Below, in pieces: positions 26,281 through 34,869 of a stretch of 34,869 nt of DNA (positions are counted from its first letter, which is position 1; every line of letters starts with the position of its first letter). The stretch comes from Zestomonas carbonaria (lineage in GTDB: Bacteria; Pseudomonadota; Gammaproteobacteria; Pseudomonadales; Pseudomonadaceae). The position numbers were made by a program, and so were the translations under genes. The notes beneath the pieces are model-generated. The model searched no databases. It was given only the letters and a program-made list of their open reading frames with translations, and was not told where the DNA came from. Where the stretch lies: contig NZ_CAJFCI010000020.1 of assembly GCF_904061905.1 (NCBI RefSeq), positions 1 to 34,869 on the forward strand, read 5' to 3'.

Positions 26281-26360
26281 AGCCCGAAGCCTGTCGCTAC
26301 GCGGAAAGGGCCAGCCACGGCCCGCTGGCCGGTTCGCCTATCGAGGAAAACAGACCATGA
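26277..26360 (+). CDS. Possible 27-residue coupled reading frame
   Basis: An ATG overlaps the stop of the methyltransferase gene (ATGA, 26277-26280), and its TGA overlaps the ATG of the DUF3649 gene (ATGA, 26357-26360). The encoded peptide begins MKPEACRYAERASHGPLAG. It has no recognisable domain. Its likely role, if any, is translational coupling rather than a working product. It may simply be chance. Confidence 0.25.
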   Translation: MKPEACRYAERASHGPLAGSPIEENRP

Positions 26361-26644
26361 ATTTCGATCATCCCGCCTGGTCGGTGCTGTCGCGCACCCT
26401 GGCCGCACTACTCGGCGGTTACCTGTTCACCTACGCCTTCACCGCCGCCCTGGCGCGCCTGCTGCCGCTGGACAAGGTGGACGCCATGGTGGTCGCCACC
26501 CTGCTGTCCTTCGTCCTCTACACCCTGGTCATCCTCTGGGCCTTCGCTTGCCGCAGCGCCTGGCGGGTCTGGGCGGGCCTGGCCCTGGCACTGCCGCTGG
26601 GTGCCATCGGCTTCTGGCCGCAACTGCTGGAGAAACTGGGATGA
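26357..26644 (+). CDS. DUF3649-type small inner-membrane protein
   Basis: The product is 95 residues with about three membrane helices (LSRTLAALLGGYLFTYAFTA, MVVATLLSFVLYTLVILWAF, VWAGLALALPLGAIGFW). It fits the DUF3649 family, usually found beside PepSY_TM and DUF3325 genes near siderophore receptors. GAGGAAAA lies before the ATG. Its stop overlaps the start of the PepSY gene (ATGA). The molecular function is unknown; help in assembling or stabilising the PepSY reductase is an inference from gene order. Confidence 0.75.
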   Translation: MNFDHPAWSVLSRTLAALLGGYLFTYAFTAALARLLPLDKVDAMVVATLLSFVLYTLVILWAFACRSAWRVWAGLALALPLGAIGFWPQLLEKLG

Positions 26645-28236
26645 AGCAGCGGACCCTGACCCAATCCATGTCCTGGCTGCATACCTGGGGCGGCCTGATC
26701 TTCGGCTGGCTGCTGTTCGCCATCTTCCTCACCGGCACCCTGGCGGTGTTCGACAAGGAGATCGACGGCTGGATGCACCCGGAAGTGCCGGCGCACAACC
26801 TCAGCCAGGCCGAGGCCGCGCAGCGTGCCCTTGGCTACCTGGCGACCAACCACCCGCAGGCCAGCGCCTGGAACATCGGCCTGCCCACCGAACGGTCGCC
26901 GGCCCTCACGGTATCGGCCGGCGAACAGCGCCGTGGCGGTGGCGAATACCTGGACCCGCACAGCAGCGAGCGCCTGGACGTGCGGGAAAGCGCCGGCGGG
27001 CTGTTCTTCTTCCGCTTCCACTTCACCCTCAACCTGCCGCGCAACCTGGGTATCTGGATCGTCGGCCTGGCGGCGATGGCGATGCTCGCCGCGCTGATCA
27101 GCGGCATCGTGATCCACAAGAAATTCTTCAAGGAGTTCTTCACCTTTCGCCCGGCCAAGGGGCAGCGCTCCTGGCTCGACGCGCACAACGCCAGCGCCGT
27201 GCTGGTGCTGCCGTTCCACCTGATGATCACCTATACCGGGCTGGTGATTTTCTACCTCATCTATATGCCGGCGGCGATGGACGCCCTGTTCGACGGCGAC
27301 CGCGATGCCCTGATGCGTGCGCTGCGCGGAGCCCCGGCCGAGCAGCAGGCTGGACACGGCGCGCAAGCCGGCCAGCGCGACGGTCGCCCGGGCGAACAAT
27401 CGCGGGGCCGTGGCGAGTCGTCGGGGCAGCCGGCCGAGCTGGCGCCGCTGACGCCACTGGAGCCCGTGCTGGCCGAGGCCGAGCGGGCGATGGGGCCGGT
27501 TGCCGGGCTGTCGATCCAGAACCCGGGACGCAGCGATGCGCGCATCGAAGTGCGCCCGGTGCTTGGCAACCGCATCGAACTGACCAAGGGGCAGAGCATG
27601 CTGTTCGACGGCGTGACCGGCAAAGTGCTGCGCCCGCCGGCGGAAAGCCGCCCGAGCATCCTCACCCAGAAGGTGATGTCCGGCCTGCACTTCGCCCAGT
27701 TCGGCGGCTACCCGATGCGCTGGCTGTACTTCCTCTGCGGCCTGGCGAGCAGCGCAATGATCGCCACCGGCCTGGTGCTGTTCACCGTCAAGCGGCGGCG
27801 TCGGCACGACAGCGAGGGGGTGTTCGGCGCGCTGCTGTATCACGCCGCCGAACGTCTCAACGTCGCCGTGGTGGCCGGCCTGACGGTGGCCTGCGTGGCC
27901 TTCCTCTGGGCCAACCGGCTGCTGCCGGTGGAACTGGCGCAACGTGGCGGCTGGGAGGTCAGGGTGTTCTTCCTGATCTGGCTGGCCACCCTGGCGCACG
28001 CCATCGTGCGGCCCTGGCTGCGCGCCTGGCGCGAGCAACTCGGGCTGGCGGCGTTGCTGTGCCTCGGCCTGCCGCTGCTGAGCCTGGTCGACGATGTTCG
28101 CGGCAGCCATGCCTGGCTGGAGGCTACGTCGGTGGCGCTCGGCGCGCTGCTGGCCTGGACCTGCTGGAAGCTCGGCCAGCCACCGAAAGAGCGCCCGGCA
28201 CGGCGCGCGGCCAAATCGCTGGCGGAGGCCAACTGA
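26641..28236 (+). CDS. PepSY-associated membrane protein, possible ferric-siderophore reductase
   Basis: The product is 531 residues. It opens with SMSWLHTWGGLIFGWLLFAI, the typical first helix of PepSY_TM proteins, followed by a periplasmic part and more helices (about 140-165, 195-215, 360-385 and three near the C-terminus). PepSY_TM proteins such as FpvG and FoxB are thought to reduce ferric siderophores at the inner membrane. Residues about 225-265 are a low-complexity linker rich in Gly, Gln and Arg. The frame is open from 26548, but the ATG at 26641 overlaps the DUF3649 stop and starts the conserved helix. It sits in a catecholate uptake locus, which suggests it acts on chelates brought in by the two receptors. 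Confidence 0.85.
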   Translation: MKQRTLTQSMSWLHTWGGLIFGWLLFAIFLTGTLAVFDKEIDGWMHPEVPAHNLSQAEAAQRALGYLATNHPQASAWNIGLPTERSPALTVSAGEQRRGGGEYLDPHSSERLDVRESAGGLFFFRFHFTLNLPRNLGIWIVGLAAMAMLAALISGIVIHKKFFKEFFTFRPAKGQRSWLDAHNASAVLVLPFHLMITYTGLVIFYLIYMPAAMDALFDGDRDALMRALRGAPAEQQAGHGAQAGQRDGRPGEQSRGRGESSGQPAELAPLTPLEPVLAEAERAMGPVAGLSIQNPGRSDARIEVRPVLGNRIELTKGQSMLFDGVTGKVLRPPAESRPSILTQKVMSGLHFAQFGGYPMRWLYFLCGLASSAMIATGLVLFTVKRRRRHDSEGVFGALLYHAAERLNVAVVAGLTVACVAFLWANRLLPVELAQRGGWEVRVFFLIWLATLAHAIVRPWLRAWREQLGLAALLCLGLPLLSLVDDVRGSHAWLEATSVALGALLAWTCWKLGQPPKERPARRAAKSLAEAN

Positions 28237-28237
28237 A

Positions 28238-28573
28238 ATGAGCATCGCACTGATCGCCGGCCTGCTGCTGGCCTATGGCGGCATGCTGGCCCTGTGCCTG
28301 GGGCTGGAGCGTCACTACAAGCAGGTCTGGAAGCGGCCCTCCAGTACGCTGCGTCGTGCCCTGCGCGCCGCCGGCTGGCTGGCACTGGCCGCCAGCTTCG
28401 CCGCCAGCGTGCTGGCCTGGGGCTGGGCCATGGGCCCGGTGGGCTGGTTCGGGCTGATCTCCCTGGCGGGCTTCGCCCTGGTCCTGCTGCTGCCTTACGC
28501 CCCGCGCCTGGCGGTGGTGCTGGCTGGCGTCGGTTGGCCGCTGTTGGGTGTCTTGGCGTTGGTGGGGGTGTAG
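28238..28573 (+). CDS. DUF3325-type small inner-membrane protein
   Basis: The product is 111 residues with three to four membrane helices and a basic loop (HYKQVWKRPSSTLRRALR). It matches the DUF3325 pattern that accompanies PepSY_TM and DUF3649 genes in iron-uptake loci. It starts one base after the PepSY stop, so it belongs to the same unit. The true function is not known. It is the last gene of the cassette; only repeats follow until cysM. Confidence 0.75.
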   Translation: MSIALIAGLLLAYGGMLALCLGLERHYKQVWKRPSSTLRRALRAAGWLALAASFAASVLAWGWAMGPVGWFGLISLAGFALVLLLPYAPRLAVVLAGVGWPLLGVLALVGV

Positions 28574-28640
28574 GTAGGGAAAGCCGGTCAGGAGCGCTGG
28601 AGGCTGGAGGGCTGGACGAAAAAGCAGCGCGTGGCGCTTT

Positions 28641-28741
28641 TGTAGGGTGTGCTGTGCGCACCGTTTACCCAGGGGCGGGTAGGGTGGTTCGCTGGAAACG
28701 CAGGTGTTGCATCCCCCTCGGTGCGCACGGCGCACCCTACG
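28641..28741. repeat. Inverted repeat element GTAGGGTGYGCYGTGCGCACCG
   Basis: GTAGGGTGTGCTGTGCGCACCG (28642-28663) and its near-inverse (28719-28740; 20 of 22 match) enclose about 55 bp. A shorter relative, GTAGGGTGGGC, is at 4673. These are typical dispersed Pseudomonas intergenic repeats. Confidence 0.7.
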
Positions 28742-28762
28742 TATTGGGCTCCCAGCCGAACC

Positions 28763-28821
28763 GTCATCCCCGCGAACGCGGGGGCCCAGTAAACAGTCTC
28801 TCGGATTTCATCCGGGCTACT
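28763..28821. repeat. Composite short repeats (CCCCGCGAACGCGGGG and CGGATTTCATCCGGG types)
   Basis: CGTCATCCCCGCGAACGCGG is followed by GGGCCCAG, then TCGGATTTCATCCGGGCTAC. Both resemble pieces of the repeats near 13640 and 4440. Confidence 0.55.
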
Positions 28822-28830
28822 CGTTCGCTT

Positions 28831-28900
28831 TTGTAGGAGCCAGCTTGCTGGCGATGCCTTGGACGTTGCCGGGTATCGCGCGCATGGCGCGCTCCTACAG
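28831..28900. repeat. Inverted repeat element TGTAGGAGC...GCTCCTACA
   Basis: TTGTAGGAGCCAGCTTGCTG and GCGCGCTCCTACAG bound a 70-bp hairpin-forming element, a common Pseudomonas repeat. The 28574-29109 gap therefore holds three repeat types and no supported gene; the last 200 bp before cysM carries its promoter region, with no clear motif seen. Confidence 0.7.
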
Positions 28901-29109
28901 GTCGGCATCGAGGCTGCGTTCGTAGGATCGGCGGGGACGCCCAGTTCCATGGCCGCGAAAAAAGCTTGACGTAGAAGGTGCGTGGCCAACCTCCAGCCTT
29001 TCACCGCCCCCCGGGCGCGTTCGGAAATAACCAGCGAACTTCCTGCAATATGGCCAGAGACGGTTTGCCGGTATCATGTGCGCCCCGCTGTCTGATTGCG
29101 AACGAGATC

Positions 29110-30012
29110 ATGACCCAGCAGTACCCCACCATCGCCGATTGCATCGGCAATACCCCGCTGGTCCGCCTGCAGCGCCTGCCCGGCGAGACCAGCAATACCG
29201 TGTTGGTGAAACTGGAAGGCAACAACCCGGCCGGTTCGGTGAAGGACCGCCCGGCGCTGTCGATGATCACCCGCGCCGAACTGCGCGGTGACATCAAGCC
29301 CGGCGACACGCTGATCGAGGCGACCTCCGGCAATACCGGCATCGCCCTGGCCATGGCGGCGGCGATCAAGGGTTACAAGATGATCCTGATCATGCCGGAC
29401 AACATGACCGAGGAGCGCAAGGCGGCGATGACCGCCTATGGCGCCGAACTGGTCCTGGTGTCGCGCGAGGAGGGCATGGAAGGCGCCCGCGACCTGGCCG
29501 AGAGCCTGCAGCGCGGTGGGCGTGGCGTGGTCCTCGACCAGTTCGCCAACGGCGACAACCCGATCGCCCACTACTCCAGCACCGGCCCGGAAATCTGGCA
29601 GCAGACCGGCGGTACCATCACCCATTTCATCAGCTCCATGGGCACCACCGGCACCATCATGGGCTGCTCGCGCTACTTCAAGGAACAGAACCCGGCCATC
29701 GAGATCATCGGCCTGCAACCGATGGAAGGCTCGGCGATTCCCGGTATCCGCCGCTGGCCGGAGGAGTACCTGCCGAAGATCTACGACGCCGAGCGCGTCG
29801 ACCGTATCGTCGACATGCACCAGAGCGAGGCCGAGGACGTGATGCGTCGCCTGGCCCGCGAGGAAGGCATCTTCTGTGGCGTGTCCTCCGGCGGCGCGGT
29901 GGCGGCGGCCCTGCGCCTGTCGCGCGAGGTGGAAAACGCGGTGATCGTGGCGATCATCTGTGACCGGGGCGACCGCTACCTGTCCACCGGCATCTACGAC
30001 CTGCCCAACTGA
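29110..30012 (+). CDS. cysM: Cysteine synthase B (O-acetylserine sulfhydrylase B)
   Basis: CysM makes cysteine (or S-sulfocysteine) from O-acetylserine and sulfide (or thiosulfate), using PLP. The product is 300 residues, full length. The PLP lysine is K45 in [11 protein letters not shown], with the substrate loop EATSGNTG and the phosphate-binding GTTGTIMG. The ending [14 protein letters not shown] is typical of CysM. The frame is open from 28978, but the ATG at 29110 begins the conserved [11 protein letters not shown] segment. It ends 2 bp before rlmD, so the two are cotranscribed. Confidence 0.95.
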   Translation: MTQQYPTIADCIGNTPLVRLQRLPGETSNTVLVKLEGNNPAGSVKDRPALSMITRAELRGDIKPGDTLIEATSGNTGIALAMAAAIKGYKMILIMPDNMTEERKAAMTAYGAELVLVSREEGMEGARDLAESLQRGGRGVVLDQFANGDNPIAHYSSTGPEIWQQTGGTITHFISSMGTTGTIMGCSRYFKEQNPAIEIIGLQPMEGSAIPGIRRWPEEYLPKIYDAERVDRIVDMHQSEAEDVMRRLAREEGIFCGVSSGGAVAAALRLSREVENAVIVAIICDRGDRYLSTGIYDLPN

Positions 30013-30014
30013 TC

Positions 30015-31376
30015 ATGGCCAAGCAGAGGGCACGTCCTGGCGGCCTGCGCTTCCAGCCCAGCGGCGGCGCCCGTACGGGCGGGGTGCCGGTGGGCAAGAA
30101 GCAGCGGTTGCAGATCGAGCGCCTGGCCAACGATGGCCGCGGTATCTCCTTCGTCGACGGCCGCACCTGGTTCGTTGCCGGAGCGCTGGCCGGCGAGACG
30201 GTGGAAGCCCGAGTTCTGGCCGCGCGCAGCCAGGTGGTGGAGGCGCGCAGCGAGCGCATCCTGACCGCCGTTCCCGAGCGTCGCGAAGAGCCCTGCCGGT
30301 TCGCCACCCGTTGCGGTGGCTGTTCGTTGCAGCACATGAGCCACGCCGATCAACTGGCGCTGAAGCAACGCACCCTCGCCGAGCAACTGGAGCGGGTGGC
30401 CGGTGTCGAGCCGAGGCACTGGGAGCAGCCGCTGGTCGGCCCCGAGTTCGCCTACCGTCGCCGTGCGCGCATCGCCGTGCGCTGGGATGCCAAGGCCTGC
30501 CGGCTCGAGGTCGGTTTCCGCGCGGCGGCCAGCCAGGACATCGTCGCCATCGACGACTGCCTGGTGCTGGTGGCGCCGTTGCAGCCGATCCTGCGTGACC
30601 TGCCTGAAGTGCTGCGCAGCCTGCAACGTCCGCAGGCGCTGGGGCACGTGGAGCTGTTCAGCGGCACCGCCAGCGGTGTGCTGGTGCGTCATGTCGCTCC
30701 GCTGGGCGCGGATGACCTGGCCCGCTTGCAGGCCTTCTGTGCGGCGCACGACACGCAACTGTGGCTGCACGGCGAAGGCGAGCCGCAACCGGCGGTCGCC
30801 GGCCAGAAACTCGGCTACCGGCTGGAGCGCTGGGGGCTGGAGCTGGATTACCGGCCCGGCGATTTCGTCCAGGTCAATGCACCGGTCAACGAGGCGATGG
30901 TCGCCCAGGCACTAGACTGGTTGGCAGTGCAGGGTGACGAGCGAGTGCTCGACCTGTTCTGCGGCCTGGGCAACTTCGCCCTGCCGCTGGCCCGCCAGGC
31001 GCGCGAGGTGGTGGCGGTGGAAGGAGACGCGGCGATGACCACGCGGGCGGCGGCCAATGCCGCGGCCAACGGTTTGGCCAATGCGCACTTTTTTCAGGCT
31101 GACCTGTCGAATCCGCTTGCCGAAGCCCCCTGGGCTGGCCGAGGATTCTCTGCAGTCCTGCTCGACCCGCCGCGCGATGGCGCCTGGCAAGTGGTCCGAC
31201 AGATCGGCGCCCTGGGCGCCCGGCGGGTGCTGTACGTGTCCTGCAACCCGGCCACTCTGGCGCGTGACGCCGCCGAGTTGGCGAAGCAGGGCTACCGGCT
31301 GGAACGTGCCGGAATCCTCGATATGTTTCCGCAGACTGCGCATGTCGAGGCGATGGCGTTATTCGAGGCGGATTAG
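30015..31376 (+). CDS. rlmD: 23S rRNA (uracil-1939-C5)-methyltransferase
   Basis: RlmD (RumA) methylates U1939 of 23S rRNA. The product is 453 residues. It has an N-terminal TRAM RNA-binding region ([19 protein letters not shown]), a [4Fe-4S] site from C94, C100 and C103 ([10 protein letters not shown]) with a fourth cysteine near 182 (DDCLVL), a SAM site [14 protein letters not shown], the DPPRDGA motif and the catalytic cysteine in [12 protein letters not shown]. It follows cysM after 2 bp, and relA starts 94 bp further on. Confidence 0.95.
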   Translation: MAKQRARPGGLRFQPSGGARTGGVPVGKKQRLQIERLANDGRGISFVDGRTWFVAGALAGETVEARVLAARSQVVEARSERILTAVPERREEPCRFATRCGGCSLQHMSHADQLALKQRTLAEQLERVAGVEPRHWEQPLVGPEFAYRRRARIAVRWDAKACRLEVGFRAAASQDIVAIDDCLVLVAPLQPILRDLPEVLRSLQRPQALGHVELFSGTASGVLVRHVAPLGADDLARLQAFCAAHDTQLWLHGEGEPQPAVAGQKLGYRLERWGLELDYRPGDFVQVNAPVNEAMVAQALDWLAVQGDERVLDLFCGLGNFALPLARQAREVVAVEGDAAMTTRAAANAAANGLANAHFFQADLSNPLAEAPWAGRGFSAVLLDPPRDGAWQVVRQIGALGARRVLYVSCNPATLARDAAELAKQGYRLERAGILDMFPQTAHVEAMALFEAD

Positions 31377-31470
31377 GCGTGTGTTCCCGGCCTGGTCCGT
31401 GCAATCCGAACAGCCCGAAGAAGGCTGGCGATATCCGACGTGTTTGCCATGCGTCGTAGGAAGGTAAGAG

Positions 31471-33714
31471 ATGGTACAGGTTAGAGCGCATCAGCCGATC
31501 AACACCGACGGCAGCATCAACCTAGAAGCCTGGCTCGATCACGTGGTGAGTGTCGACCAGGCGCTGGACCGCGTGGCCCTGCGAGAGGCCTGCGAGTTCG
31601 CCCGGGAGGCCGAGTCGCAGGCCAACGCCGCGCAGAACCTGTGGGCAGAAGGCACGTCCAGTTTCCAGACCGGCCTGGAGATCGCCGAGATTCTCGCCGA
31701 CCTCAAGCTCGACCAGGAATCGCTGGTCGCCGCGCTGGTCTACCGCGGCGTGCGTGAAGGCCAGGTGACCCTGGAATCCGTGCAGAAGCGCTTCGGCAGC
31801 GTGGTCGCCAAGCTGGTCGAGGGCGTATTGCGGATGGCCGCGATCAGCGCCAGTATCAATCCCCGCGAATCCATGGTGCTCGGTTCCCAGGCGCAGGTGG
31901 AGAACCTGCGCAAGATGCTGGTGGCCATGGTCGACGACGTGCGCGTGGCGCTGATCAAGCTGGCCGAGCGCACCTGCGCCATCCGCGCGGTGAAGAACGC
32001 CGACGACGAGAAGCGCCACCGGGTCGCCCGCGAGGTCTTCGACATCTACGCGCCGCTGGCCCACCGCCTCGGCATCGGCCATATCAAGTGGGAGCTGGAG
32101 GACCTGTCCTTCCGCTACCTCGAGCCCGAGCAGTACAAGAAGATCGCCAAGCTGCTGCACGAGCGGCGGCTGGACCGCGAGCGCTTCATCAGCGACGTGA
32201 TGGCGCAGTTGAAGAGCGAGCTGGCCGCCACCGGCATCCAGGCCGACATCAGCGGGCGGGCCAAGCACATCTATTCGATCTGGCGGAAGATGCAGCGCAA
32301 GGGCCTGGATTTCAGCCAGATCTACGACGTTCGTGCCGTGCGCGTTCTGGTCCCGCAGGTGCGCGACTGCTACACCGCGCTGGGGATCGTGCACACCCTG
32401 TGGCGGCACATCCCGCGCGAGTTCGACGACTACATCGCCAACCCCAAGGAAAACGGCTACCGCTCGCTGCACACCGCGGTGATCGGCCCGGAAGGCAAGG
32501 TGCTGGAGGTGCAGATCCGCACCCACTCCATGCACGAGGAAGCCGAGCTGGGCGTTTGCGCGCACTGGCGCTACAAGGGGACCGACGTCAAGTCCGGCTC
32601 CAACCACTACGAGGAGAAGATCTCCTGGCTGCGCCAGGTCATCGAGTGGCACGAGGAGCTTGGCGACATCGGCGGCCTGGCCGAGCAACTGCGCGTCGAC
32701 ATCGAGCACGACCGGGTCTACGTGTTCACCCCGGACGGCCATGCCATCGACCTGCCCAAGGGCGCCACGCCGCTGGACTTCGCCTACCGCGTGCACACCG
32801 AGATCGGCCATAGCTGCCGTGGCGCCAAGATCAACGGGCGCATCGTGCCGCTCAACTACAGCCTGCAGACCGGCGAGCAGGTGGAGATCATCACCAGCAA
32901 GCAGGGTACGCCGAGCCGCGACTGGCTGAACAGCAACCTCGGCTACGTCACCACCTCGCGGGCGCGGGCGAAGATCGTCCACTGGTTCAAGATGCAGGCG
33001 CGCGACCAGAACGTCGCCGCCGGCAAGGCCATGCTCGAACGCGAGCTGACCCGCCTGGCGCTGCACCACGTGGACTTCGACAAGCTGGCCGAGAAGGCCA
33101 ACCTGAAGACCGCCGAGGACATGTTCGCCGCCCTGGGCGCCGGCGACCTGCGCCTGGCGCACCTGGTCAACTACGCCCAGCAACTGGTCGAGCCGGAGCG
33201 CGGCACCGAGCAACTGGAGCTGATTCCGCGCCGCACCCATCACCATCGTCCGGGCAAGCGCGGCGACATCCAGATCCAGGGCGTCGGCAACCTGCTGACG
33301 CAGATGGCCGGCTGCTGCCAGCCGCTGCCGGGCGATCCGATCGTCGGCTACATCACCCTCGGCCGTGGCGTCAGCATCCACCGCCAGGATTGCGCCTCGG
33401 TGCTGCAACTGGGTGCCCGCGAGCCGGAGCGGATCATCCAGGTAAGCTGGGGCCCGGTGCCGGTGCAGACCTACCCGGTGGACATCATCATCCGCGCCTA
33501 CGACCGCGCCGGCCTGTTGCGCGACGTCAGCCAGGTGCTGCTCAACGAGAAGATCAACGTGCTGGCGGTGAACACCCGCTCGAACAAGGAAGACAACACC
33601 GCGATCATGTCGCTGACTATCGAGATTCCCGGCCTGGACGCCCTCGGCCGGCTGCTCGGGCGCATCGCCCAGTTGCCGAACATCATCGAGGCGCGCCGTA
33701 ATCGGGCCAATTGA
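31471..33714 (+). CDS. relA: GTP pyrophosphokinase RelA (ppGpp synthetase I)
   Basis: RelA makes (p)ppGpp on stalled ribosomes during amino-acid starvation. The product is 747 residues. The N-terminal HD hydrolase domain is degenerate (ALVYRGVREG where SpoT-type enzymes have the HDxxED stretch), so it should not degrade ppGpp. The synthetase domain has EFDDYIANPKENGYRSLH (near 315), with the ExDD signature of RelA. TGS (about 412-470), helical, cysteine-containing GCCQPLPGD (near 613) and C-terminal ACT/RRM (about 666-746) domains follow, all intact. AAGGTAAGAG precedes the ATG. Confidence 0.96.
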   Translation: MVQVRAHQPINTDGSINLEAWLDHVVSVDQALDRVALREACEFAREAESQANAAQNLWAEGTSSFQTGLEIAEILADLKLDQESLVAALVYRGVREGQVTLESVQKRFGSVVAKLVEGVLRMAAISASINPRESMVLGSQAQVENLRKMLVAMVDDVRVALIKLAERTCAIRAVKNADDEKRHRVAREVFDIYAPLAHRLGIGHIKWELEDLSFRYLEPEQYKKIAKLLHERRLDRERFISDVMAQLKSELAATGIQADISGRAKHIYSIWRKMQRKGLDFSQIYDVRAVRVLVPQVRDCYTALGIVHTLWRHIPREFDDYIANPKENGYRSLHTAVIGPEGKVLEVQIRTHSMHEEAELGVCAHWRYKGTDVKSGSNHYEEKISWLRQVIEWHEELGDIGGLAEQLRVDIEHDRVYVFTPDGHAIDLPKGATPLDFAYRVHTEIGHSCRGAKINGRIVPLNYSLQTGEQVEIITSKQGTPSRDWLNSNLGYVTTSRARAKIVHWFKMQARDQNVAAGKAMLERELTRLALHHVDFDKLAEKANLKTAEDMFAALGAGDLRLAHLVNYAQQLVEPERGTEQLELIPRRTHHHRPGKRGDIQIQGVGNLLTQMAGCCQPLPGDPIVGYITLGRGVSIHRQDCASVLQLGAREPERIIQVSWGPVPVQTYPVDIIIRAYDRAGLLRDVSQVLLNEKINVLAVNTRSNKEDNTAIMSLTIEIPGLDALGRLLGRIAQLPNIIEARRNRAN

Positions 33715-33795
33715 GCGGCAAGCTTCAAGCGACAAGCTTCAAGAGAAAAGCAGCGGCGTCTTTGCTTGAGGCTTGCAGCTTGAAGCTTGCCGCTA
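33715..33795. repeat. AAGCTTCAAGC inverted repeat between relA and mazG
   Basis: GCGGCAAGCTTCAAGC (33716-33731) pairs with GCTTGAAGCTTGCCGC (33778-33793). Inside are further copies: AAGCTTCAAG (33736-33745) and CTTGAGGCTTGCAGC. It fills nearly the whole gap and can form a long hairpin; it may end or process the relA transcript. Confidence 0.75.
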
Positions 33796-33808
33796 CCAAG
33801 GACCAACC

Positions 33809-34642
33809 ATGTACAAGCTCGACGATCTTCTGCACCTGATGGCCCGTCTGCGCGATCCGCGGCACGGTTGTCCGTGGGACCTCAAGCAGAGCTACGCGAC
33901 CATCGTTCCCTACACGATCGAGGAAGCCTACGAAGTCGCCGACGCCATCGAGCGTGGCGATTTCGAGCACCTGCCGGGCGAGCTCGGCGACCTGTTGTTC
34001 CAGGTGGTCTACTACAGCCAACTGGCCAGGGAGGAGGGGCGCTTCACCTTCGATGAGGTGGTCGACAGCATCACCCGCAAGCTGATCCGCCGCCATCCCC
34101 ACGTGTTCGTCGACGGCGACCTGTACGGCGAGCCGGACCCCGCGCGCCTGGAAGAGGCGGCGGTCAAGCAGCGCTGGGAAGAACTCAAGGCCGAAGAGCG
34201 CGCGGCCAAGGCGGCGGAGCCGGAACAACTGTCGCTGCTCGACGACGTCCCGGCGGCCCTGCCGGCGCTGAGCCGCGCGGTGAAACTGCAGAAGCGCGCC
34301 GCACAGGTCGGTTTCGACTGGCCGGAGGCGCTGCCGGTGTTCGACAAGGTGCGCGAAGAGCTCGACGAAGTCCTCGAAGCGATGAGCGAGGACGACCCGC
34401 AGGCGCTGGCCGATGAAGTCGGCGACCTGCTGTTCGCGGTCACCAACCTGGCCCGCCACCTCAAGGTCGATCCCGAAACAGCCCTGCGTGCGGCCAACGG
34501 CAAGTTCGAGCGGCGCTTCCGCTATATCGAGCAGGTGCTGCGCGAACAAGGCCGCAGCCCCGAGGCGTGCAGCCTGGAAGAACTGGACAGCCTGTGGAAC
34601 CGCGCCAAGCGCGAGGAACAGGCTGGTTCGGCTTGTGGTTGA
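33809..34642 (+). CDS. mazG: Nucleoside triphosphate pyrophosphohydrolase MazG
   Basis: MazG hydrolyses NTPs and dNTPs to monophosphates; in E. coli it limits ppGpp build-up. The product is 277 residues with the usual two MazG repeats: the first carries EEAYEVADAIERGDF and GELGDLLFQVVY, the second REELDEVLEAM and DEVGDLLFAVTN, both with the EEXXE/EXXD metal-binding acidic sets. A charged linker (about 120-150) separates them. The frame is open from 33773, but that stretch is the AAGCTT repeat; the ATG at 33809 with AAGGA before it gives the normal start. It lies downstream of relA, as in P. aeruginosa. Confidence 0.95.
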   Translation: MYKLDDLLHLMARLRDPRHGCPWDLKQSYATIVPYTIEEAYEVADAIERGDFEHLPGELGDLLFQVVYYSQLAREEGRFTFDEVVDSITRKLIRRHPHVFVDGDLYGEPDPARLEEAAVKQRWEELKAEERAAKAAEPEQLSLLDDVPAALPALSRAVKLQKRAAQVGFDWPEALPVFDKVREELDEVLEAMSEDDPQALADEVGDLLFAVTNLARHLKVDPETALRAANGKFERRFRYIEQVLREQGRSPEACSLEELDSLWNRAKREEQAGSACG

Positions 34643-34710
34643 AGAAGAGGGTATTTGGGGGAGTTGGCTGTTCGTTGGTGGGTGGGTCTGGTGTCTGTGG
34701 CTTGCCGCGT

Positions 34711-34747
34711 TCCCTCACCCCAACCCTCTCCCGGAGGGAGAGGGGGC
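34711..34747 (+). repeat. REP-like palindromic element, forward copy after mazG
   Basis: TCCCTCACCCCAACCCTCTC then CCGGAGGGAGAGGGGGC; same family as the elements at 4335, 4495 and 4579. Confidence 0.75.
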
Positions 34748-34794
34748 TGTTCGGCGTTGCGGTTTTAGTGCGAGGTTGAACCAACGCACGGATA

Positions 34795-34831
34795 GCCCCC
34801 TCTCCCTTCGGGAGAGGGCTGGGGTGAGGGG
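34795..34831 (-). repeat. REP-like palindromic element, reverse copy after mazG
   Basis: GCCCCCTCTCCCTTCGGGAG then AGGGCTGGGGTGAGGGG. With the 34711 copy it forms an inverted doublet 47 bp apart, which could act as the mazG terminator. The rest of 34643-34869 shows no gene. Confidence 0.75.
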
Positions 34832-34869
34832 CGGAATCGATCATTGACACTCAAACCCACCCCCACTCC

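Overview
The window is about 65-70% GC chromosomal DNA from a gammaproteobacterium of the genus Pseudomonas. The block gacS - pirR - pirS - pirA - cysM - rlmD - relA - mazG follows, as I remember it, the P. aeruginosa order. Extra genes and many REP-like repeats suggest a relative (citronellolis/nitroreducens/knackmussii type) rather than P. aeruginosa itself. That species call is inference.

Layout. 1-951 (-): end of an orphan type VI secretion hcp-vgrG pair, behind a sigma-54-type promoter with three upstream palindromes. 1300-4283 (+): anaerobic ribonucleotide reductase operon nrdD - separate glycyl-radical peptide - nrdG, behind an Anr box and two helically phased NrdR boxes. 4284-4713: REP-like repeats in a convergent gap. 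4714-7901 (-): Fur-controlled ferrous iron importer ftrABCD. 7928-11880 (-): DNA repair pair of a FAN1-type nuclease and a nuclease-helicase. 11988-12335 (-): two identical initiator tRNA genes, each with its own promoter and terminator. 12438-14604 (+): dinB, a zinc-ribbon protein of unknown function and a META-domain lipoprotein, the last two between inverted 81-bp repeats. 14798-17740 (-): gacS and an internally deleted ldhA remnant. 17856-24714 (+): two-component system pirRS followed by two catecholate-type TonB receptors (a Cir-like one and PirA). 24781-28573 (+): a methyltransferase and a DUF3649/PepSY/DUF3325 membrane cassette. 29110-34642 (+): cysM, rlmD, relA, mazG.

How the genes work together. 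Two iron systems sit about 10 kb apart: ferrous/periplasmic uptake by FtrABCD and ferric catecholate uptake under PirRS. The two receptor genes share a nearly identical 27-bp upstream element followed at the same distance by a Fur-like box, so they probably form one siderophore-induced, iron-repressed regulon. The PepSY cassette downstream probably handles the imported ferric chelate at the inner membrane. GacS and RelA are global regulators (Gac/Rsm and ppGpp), and MazG is a nucleotide-pool pyrophosphatase. The nrd operon supplies dNTPs without oxygen; its glycyl-radical motif lies on a 49-residue peptide rather than on NrdD.

Most long reading frames antisense to these genes are high-GC shadows and are omitted. 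No CRISPR array, insertion-sequence transposase, rRNA or prophage gene was seen.
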